Of a stretch of 64,000 nucleotides of DNA, positions 50,150 to 58,651 are shown piece after piece. The DNA lies in NCBI GenBank assembly GCA_947475845.1, contig CANJMO010000002.1:1-64000 (forward strand). Reading direction: 5' to 3'. The stretch comes from Caulobacteraceae bacterium (lineage in GTDB: Bacteria; Pseudomonadota; Alphaproteobacteria; Caulobacterales; Caulobacteraceae). The stretch's first letter is position 1, and the number at the start of each line of letters is the position of its first letter. Under the pieces are notes generated by a model. It saw only the letters and a list, made by a program, of their open reading frames with translations, ran no database searches and had not been told where the DNA came from. The position numbers and the translations under genes are program-made.

Positions 50150-51202
50150 TTAGAGGCGCTCGAGGGCGGCGGAGATGGTCGACGCCGTGACGTCCCAGCC
50201 GGTGAGCGCTTCGCCGGCGCGGCGGGCGCCTTCGGCTAGCGACAGGCGCAAGTCTGGATCGGCGAGCACCGAGCGCAGGGCCAACGCGAACGCATCCGGA
50301 TCGCCCGGTTCGACCAGCAGACCCGCCTCCTGCGGTACGGCCTCGGGGATGGCCCCGCCGGTGGTGGCGACGATGGGCAGGCCGAAGGCGAGGGCCTCGG
50401 AGAAGACCATGCCAAAGCCTTCGTAGACGCTGGCCAGGGCGAACAGGTCGGCGTCGGCGTAGAGCCTGGCCGCTTCCGCCTGGGTGACCTCGCCGACCAG
50501 GGCGATGCGGTCGGTCAGGCCGAGGTCCGCGATCAGCGCGCCAAGCGCCTCGGCGGTCTCGGGGTCGCGGTCGATGTTGCCGGCGATGACGCAGGTCCAG
50601 TCGAGGTCGGCGACCCGGGCCAGGGCCTGGACCAGGACATCGTGCGCCTTGCGCGGCGTGACCGATCCCAAGGCGAAGATACGCGGCGGGCCGGGACGGC
50701 GCGGCTCGGGCGGCGCCTGAGGCGCGACCTCGATCCCAGGCGGGGCGACCGTGATCGTCTCTCCGGACACGCCGAAGGCGGCCTCGACGATGGCGGCGGT
50801 GGTCTGGCTGGTGACGATCACCGCGCGGACTGATGCCAGGGCCTCGCGCTCGGAGGCGGCGAACTCGGCGGCGATGTTGGGCGACAGGCCCGTTTCCAAC
50901 GCCAGGGGATGGTGGACCAGGGCGACCAGCTTCAGCCGCTGGGCGTGCTGGCGGGCGAGGCCGGACAGAACGCCGAACGCCAGGCCGTCGATCAGGATCA
51001 GCGAGCCGTCGGGCACGGCGGCGAGGCTGTCCTCGACCTCGTCGCGGCAGGCCTCAGAGGGGAACGGGAAACTGCCCGGCCAGGCCAGCAGCTCCACGCG
51101 CCAGCCGTCCTCGCGCAGGGCCTCCATGATGTGGCGGTCGTACAGGGTGCCGCCGGTGCGGGTCTCGATGTCTCCGGGAACGGCGAAATAGAGCCTAGGC
51201 AA
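50150..51202 (-). CDS. Family-4 glycosyltransferase
   Basis: A 350-residue GT-B glycosyltransferase. N-terminal acceptor domain opens LPRLYFAVPGDIETRTGGTL; the C-terminal nucleotide-sugar domain has ALGSVTPRKAHDVLVQALAR and the EGFGMVFSEALAFGLPIV retaining-transferase signature. Acceptor unknown. Start is taken as TTG 51202, with GAGGG five bases upstream; a GTG at 51241 lies 45 bases inside the upstream gene. Third gene of a unit with a dehydrogenase and a pterin-synthase-like protein. Confidence 0.86.
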   Translation of the reverse strand: MPRLYFAVPGDIETRTGGTLYDRHIMEALREDGWRVELLAWPGSFPFPSEACRDEVEDSLAAVPDGSLILIDGLAFGVLSGLARQHAQRLKLVALVHHPLALETGLSPNIAAEFAASEREALASVRAVIVTSQTTAAIVEAAFGVSGETITVAPPGIEVAPQAPPEPRRPGPPRIFALGSVTPRKAHDVLVQALARVADLDWTCVIAGNIDRDPETAEALGALIADLGLTDRIALVGEVTQAEAARLYADADLFALASVYEGFGMVFSEALAFGLPIVATTGGAIPEAVPQEAGLLVEPGDPDAFALALRSVLADPDLRLSLAEGARRAGEALTGWDVTASTISAALERL

Positions 51203-51599
51203 GGGGGCCCTCGTACCAGGCGCGGGCGACGTGGCTTTCACCCAGGGTGACGCGCAGCTTGGTCAGGCCGGGGGCATGGGGGCCGAGCTCGCCGGCTTTG
51301 ATGGCCTTGGCCATCTCGTCGAAGATGTGCCGCGACAGGAATTCGGTGGTCGTCGCGCCCTTGCCCTTGAACGGGGCGTGGGCGTCGAGGTTGGCGTAGT
51401 TGATCGGCTTGAGGATGGCCTTGAGGGTGTCGGTGGCGCGGCCGATGTCGACCACGATGTTGTCGGGGTCGAGCGCGTCGCGGAAGAAGGCGACGTCGAC
51501 GACGAAGGTGGCGCCATGCAGGCCCTGGGCGGGGCCGAACACGTCGCCCGGCAGGCTGTGGGCAATCATAATGTGGTCGCGGACTTCGACGGCGAACAT
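51195..51599 (-). CDS. 6-pyruvoyl-tetrahydropterin synthase-like protein with degenerate site
   Basis: A 134-residue T-fold protein of the PTPS/QueD family. The family site C-x3-H-G-H is here A24-QGL-H28-G-A30, so the catalytic Cys and one of three zinc histidines are gone; H14 (MIAHSL) and H28 remain. The later TTTEFLSRHIFDEM block and terminal GESHVARAWYEG fit the fold. It is unlikely to run the normal QueD reaction. It starts one base before the dehydrogenase stop and overlaps the glycosyltransferase start, giving a tightly coupled three-gene unit. Confidence 0.88.
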   Translation of the reverse strand: MFAVEVRDHIMIAHSLPGDVFGPAQGLHGATFVVDVAFFRDALDPDNIVVDIGRATDTLKAILKPINYANLDAHAPFKGKGATTTEFLSRHIFDEMAKAIKAGELGPHAPGLTKLRVTLGESHVARAWYEGPLA

Positions 51600-52571
51600 T
51601 CAGGCAGTCTCCGGGTACTGGATCAGGTGGCAGAGGGTATCGGGGTCGGCGAGGATATCGCCCATTCGTGACGGCATCTCGGCAAGAGGCGTGCGAGCGG
51701 CGACCAGGATATCGAGGCGCGGATCGGCGCAGAGCGCCAGGGCCTCGGTGAGGCGGCGGGTGTAGTCGTAGGTGGCGCGGCGGCTGGGGGCGACATGGCC
51801 GACCTGCGAGGCCTTCAGGGTCAGACGCCGGCTGTGGAAGGCGGCGCCGAGGTTCACGGAGACGGGCTGATCGCCGTACCAGCTGAGCTCGATCACCGTT
51901 CCTTCGAAGCGGGCCAGGGACAGGGCGAGGTTGAGGCCCGCCGCGCTGGCCGAGGCGTGGAACACCAGATCGCGGTCGCCGGGCGCCTGATCGGGGGCGG
52001 CGAAGGCCAGCCCCAGCGCCTGGGCCACGGCGGCGCGGGCGGGGTTGATGTCGGTCACCGTCACCTCAGCCCCCTCGCGGGCGCAAAGGTATGCGGTGAG
52101 CAGGCCGATGACGCCGGCGCCGATCACGGCGATGCGTTGGCCCGGCTGGACGTCCGCGTCCCAAGTGGCGTTGAGGGCGGTCTCCATCTGCGGGGCGAGC
52201 ACGGCGCGCTCCGTCGGCACGGCGTCGGGCACGGGGATCGCGGAGCCCGCGGGAATGTCGAACAGGCTCTGGTGCGGATGCAGGCTGAACACCCGCCGCC
52301 CGCCGCTCTCGCCGACCATGGCGTAGCCGTACTTCACCGGATGCGGGAAAGCGCCCTCCTGGAACGGGCAGCGCATGCGCTCCCATTCGCTCTCGGGGAC
52401 CTGGCCTTTGAACACCAAGCCTTCGGTGCCCTTGCTGATCCCGCTGACCAGGGCGCGGACGCGGACATGGCCCGGCGCCAGGGGTCCGAGCACGCCGGAG
52501 CGCAGCTCAGCGCGGCCGGGCGCCGCCGTCCAAAGCGCATGGCTGCGAGAGATTTCGTTGGCCGCGTTCAC
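51600..52571 (-). CDS. MDR-family (zinc-type) dehydrogenase without catalytic cysteine
   Basis: A 323-residue medium-chain dehydrogenase. Rossmann motif GQRIAVIGAGVIGLLTAYLC (near residues 143-162). The usual zinc Cys-containing GxCGSD is replaced by SGISKGTEGLVFKGQ, as in BchC-like dehydrogenases, and the structural zinc loop is absent, so it is probably zinc-independent. Substrate unknown; many such enzymes accompany carbohydrate or pigment synthesis. First gene of a unit with the pterin-synthase-like protein and glycosyltransferase; divergent from mdoH, 24 bp apart. Confidence 0.88.
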   Translation of the reverse strand: MNAANEISRSHALWTAAPGRAELRSGVLGPLAPGHVRVRALVSGISKGTEGLVFKGQVPESEWERMRCPFQEGAFPHPVKYGYAMVGESGGRRVFSLHPHQSLFDIPAGSAIPVPDAVPTERAVLAPQMETALNATWDADVQPGQRIAVIGAGVIGLLTAYLCAREGAEVTVTDINPARAAVAQALGLAFAAPDQAPGDRDLVFHASASAAGLNLALSLARFEGTVIELSWYGDQPVSVNLGAAFHSRRLTLKASQVGHVAPSRRATYDYTRRLTEALALCADPRLDILVAARTPLAEMPSRMGDILADPDTLCHLIQYPETA

Positions 52572-52595
52572 CCCGCGCCCTTAACACGTCGGCCC

Positions 52596-54389
52596 ATGGA
52601 CCAAATCCACAAATCGATATTCGAGCGTGAAGACGCCGTCCTTGCCCGGCGTCGCTGGCTGGTGCTGGGCCTGTGCCTGGCCAGCATGGCCGGTCTCGCC
52701 TGGGCCATGGGCAAGGTTCTGGACAGCCGCGGCTGGTCGGCGCCGACCGTGACCTTCCTGGTGATCTACCTGATCGGCCTGCCGTGGACCCTGTTGGGGT
52801 TCTGGAATTCGGTGTTCGGCTTCATCATTCTGCGCGTGGTCAAGGATCCGGCCGGCTACGTCAATCCGGCCCTGGCCGCGACCCCGCCGTCGAGCCCGAT
52901 CACGACGCGCACCGCCGTCTGCCTATGCCTGCGCAACGAGGAAGTCGCCGCCGCCTTCGGTCGTCTGCGGACCATGATCGACAGCGTCCTAGCCACCGGC
53001 CACGGCGAGCACTTCGACTTCCATGTGCTGAGCGACACCTCCGACTTCGAGATCGGCGCCCTGGAGGAGGTGATGTTCCTGCGGCTGCAGGTGGAATATG
53101 CGCGGACCGGCCTGCGCTACCGGCGGCGGCGCGAGAACACCGGCTACAAGGCCGGCAACCTCGAGGAATTCGCCGCCCGCGCGCAGGGGCAGTACGACCA
53201 CATGGTCGTGCTGGACGCCGACAGCGTGATGTCGGGCGGCTCCATGCTGCGGCTGGTGCGGGCGATGCAGGCCAATCCCACGCTGGGCATATTGCAGACC
53301 CTGGTGGTGGGGCGGCCGGCCGAGAGCGGCTTCACCCGCATCTTCCAGTTCGGCATGCGCCACGGGATGCGCGCGCAGACCACCGGCGGGGCCTGGTGGC
53401 AGGGATCGGCGGGACCCTACTGGGGCCACAACGCCATCATCCGCATCGATCCGTTCGTCGAGCACTGCAAGCTGCCGACCCTGCCGGGCAAGGCGCCGAT
53501 GGGCGGCTGGGTGCTGAGCCACGATCAGGTCGAGGCGGCGCTGATGCGCGGGGCTGGCTGGGACGTGCGGGTGACGCCCGATGAATACGAGAGCTGGGAA
53601 GAGAACCCAACCAACCTGCCCGACTTCATCAAGCGCGACCTGCGCTGGTGCCAGGGCAACCTGCAGTACCTGGGCCTTTTGAAGATGCCGGGGCTGAAGC
53701 CTATGGGCCGCTTCCAGCTGATCAACGCGATCATGATGTACGCCGGCGCGCCGATGAACCTGCTGATGCTGATCGCCGGCCTGACCATCGCCGTGACGCC
53801 CAATCCGCCGGACCTGGCCACCAGCATGGCCTTCGGGCTGTACGCCATGGCCCTGTTCCTCGGCTTCGCCCCGCGCCTGCTGGGCGTGCTGGACACCCTG
53901 CTGAGCGGCCGGGCGCGGCTTTATGGCGGGGCGCCCAGGATGCTGACCGGCTGCGTGCTCGACTTCGCCTTCAGTTTCCTTGTCGGGCCGGTGATGATGA
54001 TCGCCCAGACGGTGTTCATCGGCGGACTGTGCTTCGGTAAGAAGGTGATGTGGGACGCCCAGAACCGGGCCGACCGTTCGGTGACCCTGGGCGAAGCGAT
54101 CCAGGGCCTGTGGCCGCAGTTCGCCTTTGGCCTGCTGACCGTGACTGTCCTTGCCCTGACCGTGCCCGCCGCGATCTTCTGGGCCGCCCTGACCATCTTC
54201 CCCTGTCTGCTGGCTATCCCGTTCGCCTGCGTCACCGCAGGGCGCGGGTTCAGCCGTCTGCTGGTGAAGACGCGCCTGTGCGCCGTGCCTGACGAATATG
54301 CTCCGGCCTGGGAGCTGCTTGGCGAGGAGGAGCGGCCGGCCCTGGTCAAGGGCATGTCGGCCTCGGCCCCGCATACGGCCGAGCCATGA
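52596..54389 (+). CDS. mdoH: Glucans biosynthesis glucosyltransferase H
   Basis: A 597-residue inner-membrane GT2 enzyme that polymerises the periplasmic glucan backbone. Hydrophobic segments flank a cytosolic domain with VCLCLRNEEVAAAFGRL, VVLDADSVMSG, the DESFE-like YESWEENPTNLPDFI and RDLRWCQGNLQYL (QxxRW-like acceptor site). Several transmembrane helices follow, ending with CVTAGRGFSRLLVKTRLCAV. The ATG at 52596 is the first in the region without neighbouring gene. No mdoG is adjacent. Overlaps a 38-residue gene. Confidence 0.94.
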   Translation: MDQIHKSIFEREDAVLARRRWLVLGLCLASMAGLAWAMGKVLDSRGWSAPTVTFLVIYLIGLPWTLLGFWNSVFGFIILRVVKDPAGYVNPALAATPPSSPITTRTAVCLCLRNEEVAAAFGRLRTMIDSVLATGHGEHFDFHVLSDTSDFEIGALEEVMFLRLQVEYARTGLRYRRRRENTGYKAGNLEEFAARAQGQYDHMVVLDADSVMSGGSMLRLVRAMQANPTLGILQTLVVGRPAESGFTRIFQFGMRHGMRAQTTGGAWWQGSAGPYWGHNAIIRIDPFVEHCKLPTLPGKAPMGGWVLSHDQVEAALMRGAGWDVRVTPDEYESWEENPTNLPDFIKRDLRWCQGNLQYLGLLKMPGLKPMGRFQLINAIMMYAGAPMNLLMLIAGLTIAVTPNPPDLATSMAFGLYAMALFLGFAPRLLGVLDTLLSGRARLYGGAPRMLTGCVLDFAFSFLVGPVMMIAQTVFIGGLCFGKKVMWDAQNRADRSVTLGEAIQGLWPQFAFGLLTVTVLALTVPAAIFWAALTIFPCLLAIPFACVTAGRGFSRLLVKTRLCAVPDEYAPAWELLGEEERPALVKGMSASAPHTAEP

Positions 54390-54502
54390 ACAGACGCAGG
54401 CGCGCCGACCGCATCCGCGAGATCATCCTGAACTGGGCGTTCCCGATCGCCGGGACCATCGGCTTGCTGGCCGCGTTCGTGGCCGCTCTGTTCGCCCGCT
54501 AG
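54386..54502 (+). CDS. 38-residue single-pass membrane protein
   Basis: An ATG overlapping the mdoH stop as ATGA opens a 38-codon frame: a basic, Arg-rich start (MNRRRRADRIREII, residues 1-14), then a hydrophobic helix (residues 15-37), ending at TAG 54502. The layout (tight coupling, positive-inside leader, one membrane segment) is that of a real small membrane protein, probably interacting with MdoH. Convergent with the histidine kinase gene by 4 bp. No family known. Confidence 0.65.
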   Translation: MNRRRRADRIREIILNWAFPIAGTIGLLAAFVAALFAR

Positions 54503-56166
54503 CGCGTCGGGTTGAAGGCGATGACCTTGGCCGAGGGGCGGTCCTCGGCGTCTGCCTGGACCAGGCCGGGCAGGCGCACCAGCACCGAGGTGCCTTCGCC
54601 CAGGGTGCTTTCGATGATCATCTCACCGCCGTGCAGTTCGGCGAAGCCGCGCACCAGGGACAAGCCAAGGCCGGTGCCGAGCGAGCGCTGCATGGAATCG
54701 CCGGCCTGCTCGTAGGGGCAGCCCAGGCGCTTGAGGTCCTCGGCCGAGATGCCCATGCCGGTGTCGGCCACAGACAGCTCCAAGGCGTCGGCCTGGCTGG
54801 CCAGGGTCAGGGTCACCTGACCGCCGCGCGGGGTGAACTTCAGGGCGTTGGACAAAAGGTTCAGCACGATCTGCTTGAGGGCGCGGGGATCGGCCTCGAT
54901 CTCCAGGGGCTCGGGCGGCAGGGTCGCGCGAAGAGACAGGCCGGCGTCGTCGGCCTGAACCCGCATCAGGCGCAGGGCCGCGGAGATCGGCTCGCGGGCG
55001 TCGAGCATCTCGACCTGCAGCTGGAAGCGCTCGGCCTCGATCTTGGACATGTCGAGCAGGTCGTTGATCAGGTCGAGCAGGTGGCGGCCGGACTCGTGGA
55101 TCAGCTCGGCGTATTCGGCGTATTTGGTCGGCAGGGGCCCGAACAGGCGCGCGCGCATGATGTCGGAGAAGCCCATGATGGTGTTGAGCGGGGTGCGCAG
55201 CTCATGGCTCATGTTGGCCAGGAAGCGCGACTTGCCGCTGTTGAGCGCCTCGGCGGCGGTCTTGGCCTCCACCAGCTTGAGTTCATGGGCGTGCTGCTGG
55301 GTCGCGTCGCGCATCACGCCATAGAGGCGTCCGTCCTGGGCCCGCCGCAGGCTGAGAGCGACAACCCCGCCGGTCTGGCCGGCGGGCGCCAGCATCGCCT
55401 CGGCCTGACCCGTGACCATGGCGGCGGCGAGGGCTTCGGCCAGGCGCGGACGGTCGTCGTCCGCCACCACGCCTTCGAGGCCGCCGCTGAGCAGCGCCTT
55501 GTGCGCCACGCCTTTGGGGGCGAAGCCGAAGGCCGACAGCACACGCCCGGCCTCGTCCAGGGCCAGCAGCAGATGCGGCTGTTCCACCAGCAGGCGCTCG
55601 ACCTCGACGCCGGACACGGCGGGCGCGGTGCGGCGCGAGCGGGCCAGGCCGGTGGCGATCGACATGCCAAGGGACACCAGGGCGTAAAGGCCGAGCAGAA
55701 ATCTCAGGGGTTCGGCAGGGGCGGCCGGCTCGAACCCGGCGACCTGGCCCAGGGCGGCGACGGCGACGCCAAGCACCGCCAGGGCGGCAGCCTGGGCCAT
55801 CCATAGGCCTGGCCCGAGCAGGGCGGCGAAGGCCAGGGGCAGCAGGCACCACGGGGTCAGGGGACCGGACAGGCCGCCGGTCAGGGCGCAGGCCCCGGCG
55901 CCGGCGGCGGTCCACAGGATCAGCAGCAGACTGCGCGCGGCGGGACTGTCGCGCCAGGCCAGCAGCAGGGAGAGGACGGCGGGCGCGCCGGCCAGGGCGG
56001 CGGCGGCGAGGACCTCGACGGGGGGCCGGCCCTGGGTCAGCCAAAGGGCGCCCGTTCCAGCCGCTAGAGCGGTCAGCCAGCCGAGGCACCACATCGCCGC
56101 CACGCGCCCGGCGCCCACGCTGCGGCGGGCGGCGTCTGCACGGACGTTGGAGGCGGCAGAGGCCAA
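54499..56166 (-). CDS. Membrane sensor histidine kinase, DivJ/PleC-like
   Basis: A 555-residue kinase. The first about 175 residues are mostly hydrophobic (five to six membrane segments), followed by a PAS-like sensor (VEVERLLVEQPHLLLALDEA, DDDRPRLAEALA). The dimerisation domain has the phospho-accepting H321 (ANMSHELRTPLN), and the ATP-binding domain has LLSNALKFTPRGG, DTGMGISAEDLKR and GTGLGLSLV. The layout resembles DivJ of Caulobacter, but the match to a specific cell-cycle kinase is inference. No response regulator is adjacent. Divergent from the soluble kinase gene. Confidence 0.9.
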   Translation of the reverse strand: MASAASNVRADAARRSVGAGRVAAMWCLGWLTALAAGTGALWLTQGRPPVEVLAAAALAGAPAVLSLLLAWRDSPAARSLLLILWTAAGAGACALTGGLSGPLTPWCLLPLAFAALLGPGLWMAQAAALAVLGVAVAALGQVAGFEPAAPAEPLRFLLGLYALVSLGMSIATGLARSRRTAPAVSGVEVERLLVEQPHLLLALDEAGRVLSAFGFAPKGVAHKALLSGGLEGVVADDDRPRLAEALAAAMVTGQAEAMLAPAGQTGGVVALSLRRAQDGRLYGVMRDATQQHAHELKLVEAKTAAEALNSGKSRFLANMSHELRTPLNTIMGFSDIMRARLFGPLPTKYAEYAELIHESGRHLLDLINDLLDMSKIEAERFQLQVEMLDAREPISAALRLMRVQADDAGLSLRATLPPEPLEIEADPRALKQIVLNLLSNALKFTPRGGQVTLTLASQADALELSVADTGMGISAEDLKRLGCPYEQAGDSMQRSLGTGLGLSLVRGFAELHGGEMIIESTLGEGTSVLVRLPGLVQADAEDRPSAKVIAFNPTR

Positions 56167-56308
56167 GGGATCCGATCACGGGTGGCGGGGATTCGGAGTC
56201 TACTCCGCCCCACGCCCCGGCTCCAGCGCATGAGCAAGACTGCGTGATATCAGGCGGGGGTGGTTTGGGGATAACCGATTGGTAAGCGGGGCAGTCCAGA
56301 TTGCCGGC

Positions 56309-57067
56309 ATGGCTAACGCGCTGGCTTCCCCCGATCTGCCTCCCCTTTCGGCCCAGCCGATTCCGGGTCGCCTCGACGACGAGGCTAAGCGCTCGTTCCT
56401 GCGCATGATCAGCCATGAGCTGCGCACGCCGCTCAATTCGATCATCGGCTTCTCCGAAGTGCTGCGCCAGGAGCTGTGCGGGCCGCTCGGTTCGGAGCAG
56501 TACAAGGACTACGCCGCCTTCATCAGCGAGAGCGGCCACAAGATGCTGCGGCTGGTGAACCAGATCGTCGAGATCGTGCGCCTGGAAAGCCAGGCGGAGG
56601 CGATGGACCTTGCGGCCGAGCCGCTCGACCTTGCCATCGGCGAAGCGATCCAGACCCTGGCTGCGGAGTCCCAGGCCCTGGGCGTGCGCCTGACGGTCGA
56701 GGGCCTCGACGACATGCCCACGGTTCTGGCCGATGCGCGGGCGCTGCGCACGGTGCTGCTGAACCTGATGCAGAACGGCCTGTCGCATTCGCCGAGGGGC
56801 GACGCGGTGCGGGTGCGCGCCTACCGGGCCGGCGGACTGGTGATGATCGAGATCCAGGACCACGGCCCCGGCCTGGACCCGCAGGACCTGCCGCGGCTGA
56901 TGCGCCCGTTCGAGCAGGGCGAGCACACCTTGACCCGCGCCGGCGACGGCGCCGGCCTTGGCCTGCCGATCGCCAAGCTGCTGACCGAGGCCATGGGTGG
57001 AAACCTGGTGGTCCGCACCTCTTCCGGCGCGGGCCTGACCGCCATGATCGCCCTGACCGCCGCCTGA
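56309..57067 (+). CDS. Soluble histidine kinase without sensor domain
   Basis: A 252-residue kinase with phosphorylated H36 (RMISHELRTPLNSIIGFSEV) and HATPase motifs (LLNLMQNGLSHSPRG, DHGPGLDPQDL, GAGLGLPIAKLL). No membrane segment or PAS domain precedes the H-box, so only a short leader of about 30 residues could sense a signal. It is divergent from the membrane kinase at 54499 and shares with it the segment following the H-box (FGPL/CGPL linker). ATG 56309 is used because the in-frame upstream start has no ribosome site. Confidence 0.9.
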   Translation: MANALASPDLPPLSAQPIPGRLDDEAKRSFLRMISHELRTPLNSIIGFSEVLRQELCGPLGSEQYKDYAAFISESGHKMLRLVNQIVEIVRLESQAEAMDLAAEPLDLAIGEAIQTLAAESQALGVRLTVEGLDDMPTVLADARALRTVLLNLMQNGLSHSPRGDAVRVRAYRAGGLVMIEIQDHGPGLDPQDLPRLMRPFEQGEHTLTRAGDGAGLGLPIAKLLTEAMGGNLVVRTSSGAGLTAMIALTAA

Positions 57068-57110
57068 ACGCGCGTTGCCATAGCCGCGCCGGCCTCTTAA
57101 GTGCTGCGCC

Positions 57111-57545
57111 ATGTCCGCGACGATGACCCAAGAGCTGCAAGACCTGGCCGCCGAATTCGACCTGATGGGCGATTGGGAGGAGCGCTATCGCTATGTCATC
57201 GACCTGGGGCGCGAACTGGAGCCGCTGTCGGACGTCGAGCGCTCTGAAAGCAACAAGGTGCGCGGCTGCGCCAGTCAGGTATGGCTGGTGACCGAGGCCG
57301 GGCCGGACGGGACCCTGGTGTTCCGCGGCGATTCCGACGCCCACATCGTGCGCGGCCTGATCGCCATCGTGGTGCGGCTCTATAGCGGACGGGCGCCGGA
57401 CGAGATCATGGCCTTCGATCCGCGCGCGGCGTTCGACAAGCTGGGCTTGGCCGGGGCCCTGTCGACCCAACGGTCCAACGGGTTGTTCTCGATGATCGAG
57501 CGCATCCGCAGGGACGCGATGGCCGTGCAGGCCGCGAGCAACTAG
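57111..57545 (+). CDS. sufE: SufE cysteine-desulfuration protein
   Basis: A 144-residue SufE homolog that accepts sulfur from the SufS cysteine desulfurase for iron-sulfur cluster assembly. The active-site cysteine is C53 (VRGCASQVWLV), with YVIDLGRELEPL before it and GLIAIVVRLYSGRAPDEI after it, all typical. Overlaps the convergent PAS gene by 4 bp. Other suf genes are not in the window. Confidence 0.94.
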   Translation: MSATMTQELQDLAAEFDLMGDWEERYRYVIDLGRELEPLSDVERSESNKVRGCASQVWLVTEAGPDGTLVFRGDSDAHIVRGLIAIVVRLYSGRAPDEIMAFDPRAAFDKLGLAGALSTQRSNGLFSMIERIRRDAMAVQAASN

Positions 57546-58021
57546 GCCGCGCGGATGCCGGTGCTTTCGCTCTGCTGGCCGATGACCACGTCGAAGCCGA
57601 GAATCATGTCGACATCGACGCCGTTGGTGGCCAGCGGCATGCGCAGCCACAGGATCGACAGGTGCGAGGCGCCGCGCCAAGCCAGGTTGTGTACGCCGAC
57701 GCCGGCCCGGCGGGTCTCGACGATCTTGTCCAGTTCCGTACGCCAATAGCCGGCGGCCGGGGCGGCGTAGACGTCTTCCAGCTTGGAGCCAGTGATTTCG
57801 CGGCCGTAGACGCCGTAAAGGCCGGTGCCGGCGAGACGCAGACGGTATTGATTCTGACCCGGCAGCACGTCGATCAGGCTGATGGTCGGCAGGTGACGCT
57901 TGAAATGGTCCGGGCTGATGGCGTCGCGGCCAGGCAGACGTCCACCCTGACGGCGCGAAGCCCAGTAGGCGAACATCTCCTCATGCGCCCGCACCGCGCT
58001 GACCGGCGTACCTATTTGCAT
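57542..58021 (-). CDS. PAS-domain protein (PAS_5 type)
   Basis: A 159-residue cytosolic protein consisting of one PAS_5-type domain, frequent in Caulobacterales and Rhodospirillales: MFAYWASRRQGGRLPGRDAI, ISLIDVLPGQNQYRLRLAGTGL, GVYGREITGSKLEDVY and the ATNGVDVDMILGFD end. No output domain, so it may act as a sensor partner. ATG 58021 has AGAGGGG upstream; the longer frame from 58096 lacks homology. Confidence 0.87.
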   Translation of the reverse strand: MQIGTPVSAVRAHEEMFAYWASRRQGGRLPGRDAISPDHFKRHLPTISLIDVLPGQNQYRLRLAGTGLYGVYGREITGSKLEDVYAAPAAGYWRTELDKIVETRRAGVGVHNLAWRGASHLSILWLRMPLATNGVDVDMILGFDVVIGQQSESTGIRAA

Positions 58022-58186
58022 CGACCCCTCTGGATTCCTGAGCAAGCTATTGGAATCACTTGATTCACTATCTCTTAACCAACGAATCGGTGGCAAGCGT
58101 TATTCGCGGGGCCGAGTCATAAAAATGCGAACAGAGTCAATCGGTCGCAGGCGAATCCGCAGACTCGAGTCGAGCATGAATCAAAA

Positions 58187-58210
58187 CGCCCGCCGGAGGA
58201 CCGGCGGGCG
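58187..58210 (-). terminator. Intrinsic terminator of the mucR gene
   Basis: CGCCCGCCGG at 58187-58196 pairs perfectly with CCGGCGGGCG at 58201-58210 around an AGGA loop. On the minus strand the stem is followed by TTTT (58183-58186). It lies 25 bp below the mucR stop, a standard intrinsic terminator, though with a short T-run. Confidence 0.85.
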
Positions 58211-58234
58211 TAGTAGTGAAAGTAGAGTCAGAGT

Positions 58235-58651
58235 CTAGCGTTTACGCGCAGCCTGGCGTCCGCCCTGGCCCAGACCCATCTGCTTGGCGAGGTCGGAGCG
58301 GGCCTTGGCGTAGTTGGGCGCGACCATCGGGTAATCCTTGGCCAGGCCCCACTTGGCGCGATAGTCCTCGGGGCTCATGTTGTACTTGGTGCGCAGGTGG
58401 CGCTTGAGCGACTTGAACTTGCGGCCATCCTCAAGGCAGATCAGGAATTCCGGGGTGATCGAGCGCTTGACCGGCACCGCCGGCTCCTGCGGCGCGGCCT
58501 CGACCGCCTCGGCTTCGCCGGACACGCCGGCCAGAGCGCGGTGCACCGCCTGGATCAGGCTGGGAAGCTCGGCCGCCGTCAGGGTATTGGCGCCCACATA
58601 GGCGGACACGATGTCCGCGGTCATTTCGATAACGTCGGCTCGATCGTCCAT
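58235..58651 (-). CDS. MucR/Ros-family zinc-finger transcriptional regulator
   Basis: A 138-residue regulator. N-terminal helical region (MDDRADVIEMTADIVSAYVG, residues 1-20) for oligomerisation, Ala/Pro linker, then the Ros zinc finger TPEFLICLEDGRKFKSLKRH, followed by KYNMSPEDYRAKWGLAKDYP and a basic tail. In Caulobacter MucR proteins act with CtrA and SciP at cell-cycle promoters. ATG 58651 is chosen over 58717 by family length. The 287-bp spacer up to the protease gene probably holds its promoter. Confidence 0.93.
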   Translation of the reverse strand: MDDRADVIEMTADIVSAYVGANTLTAAELPSLIQAVHRALAGVSGEAEAVEAAPQEPAVPVKRSITPEFLICLEDGRKFKSLKRHLRTKYNMSPEDYRAKWGLAKDYPMVAPNYAKARSDLAKQMGLGQGGRQAARKR

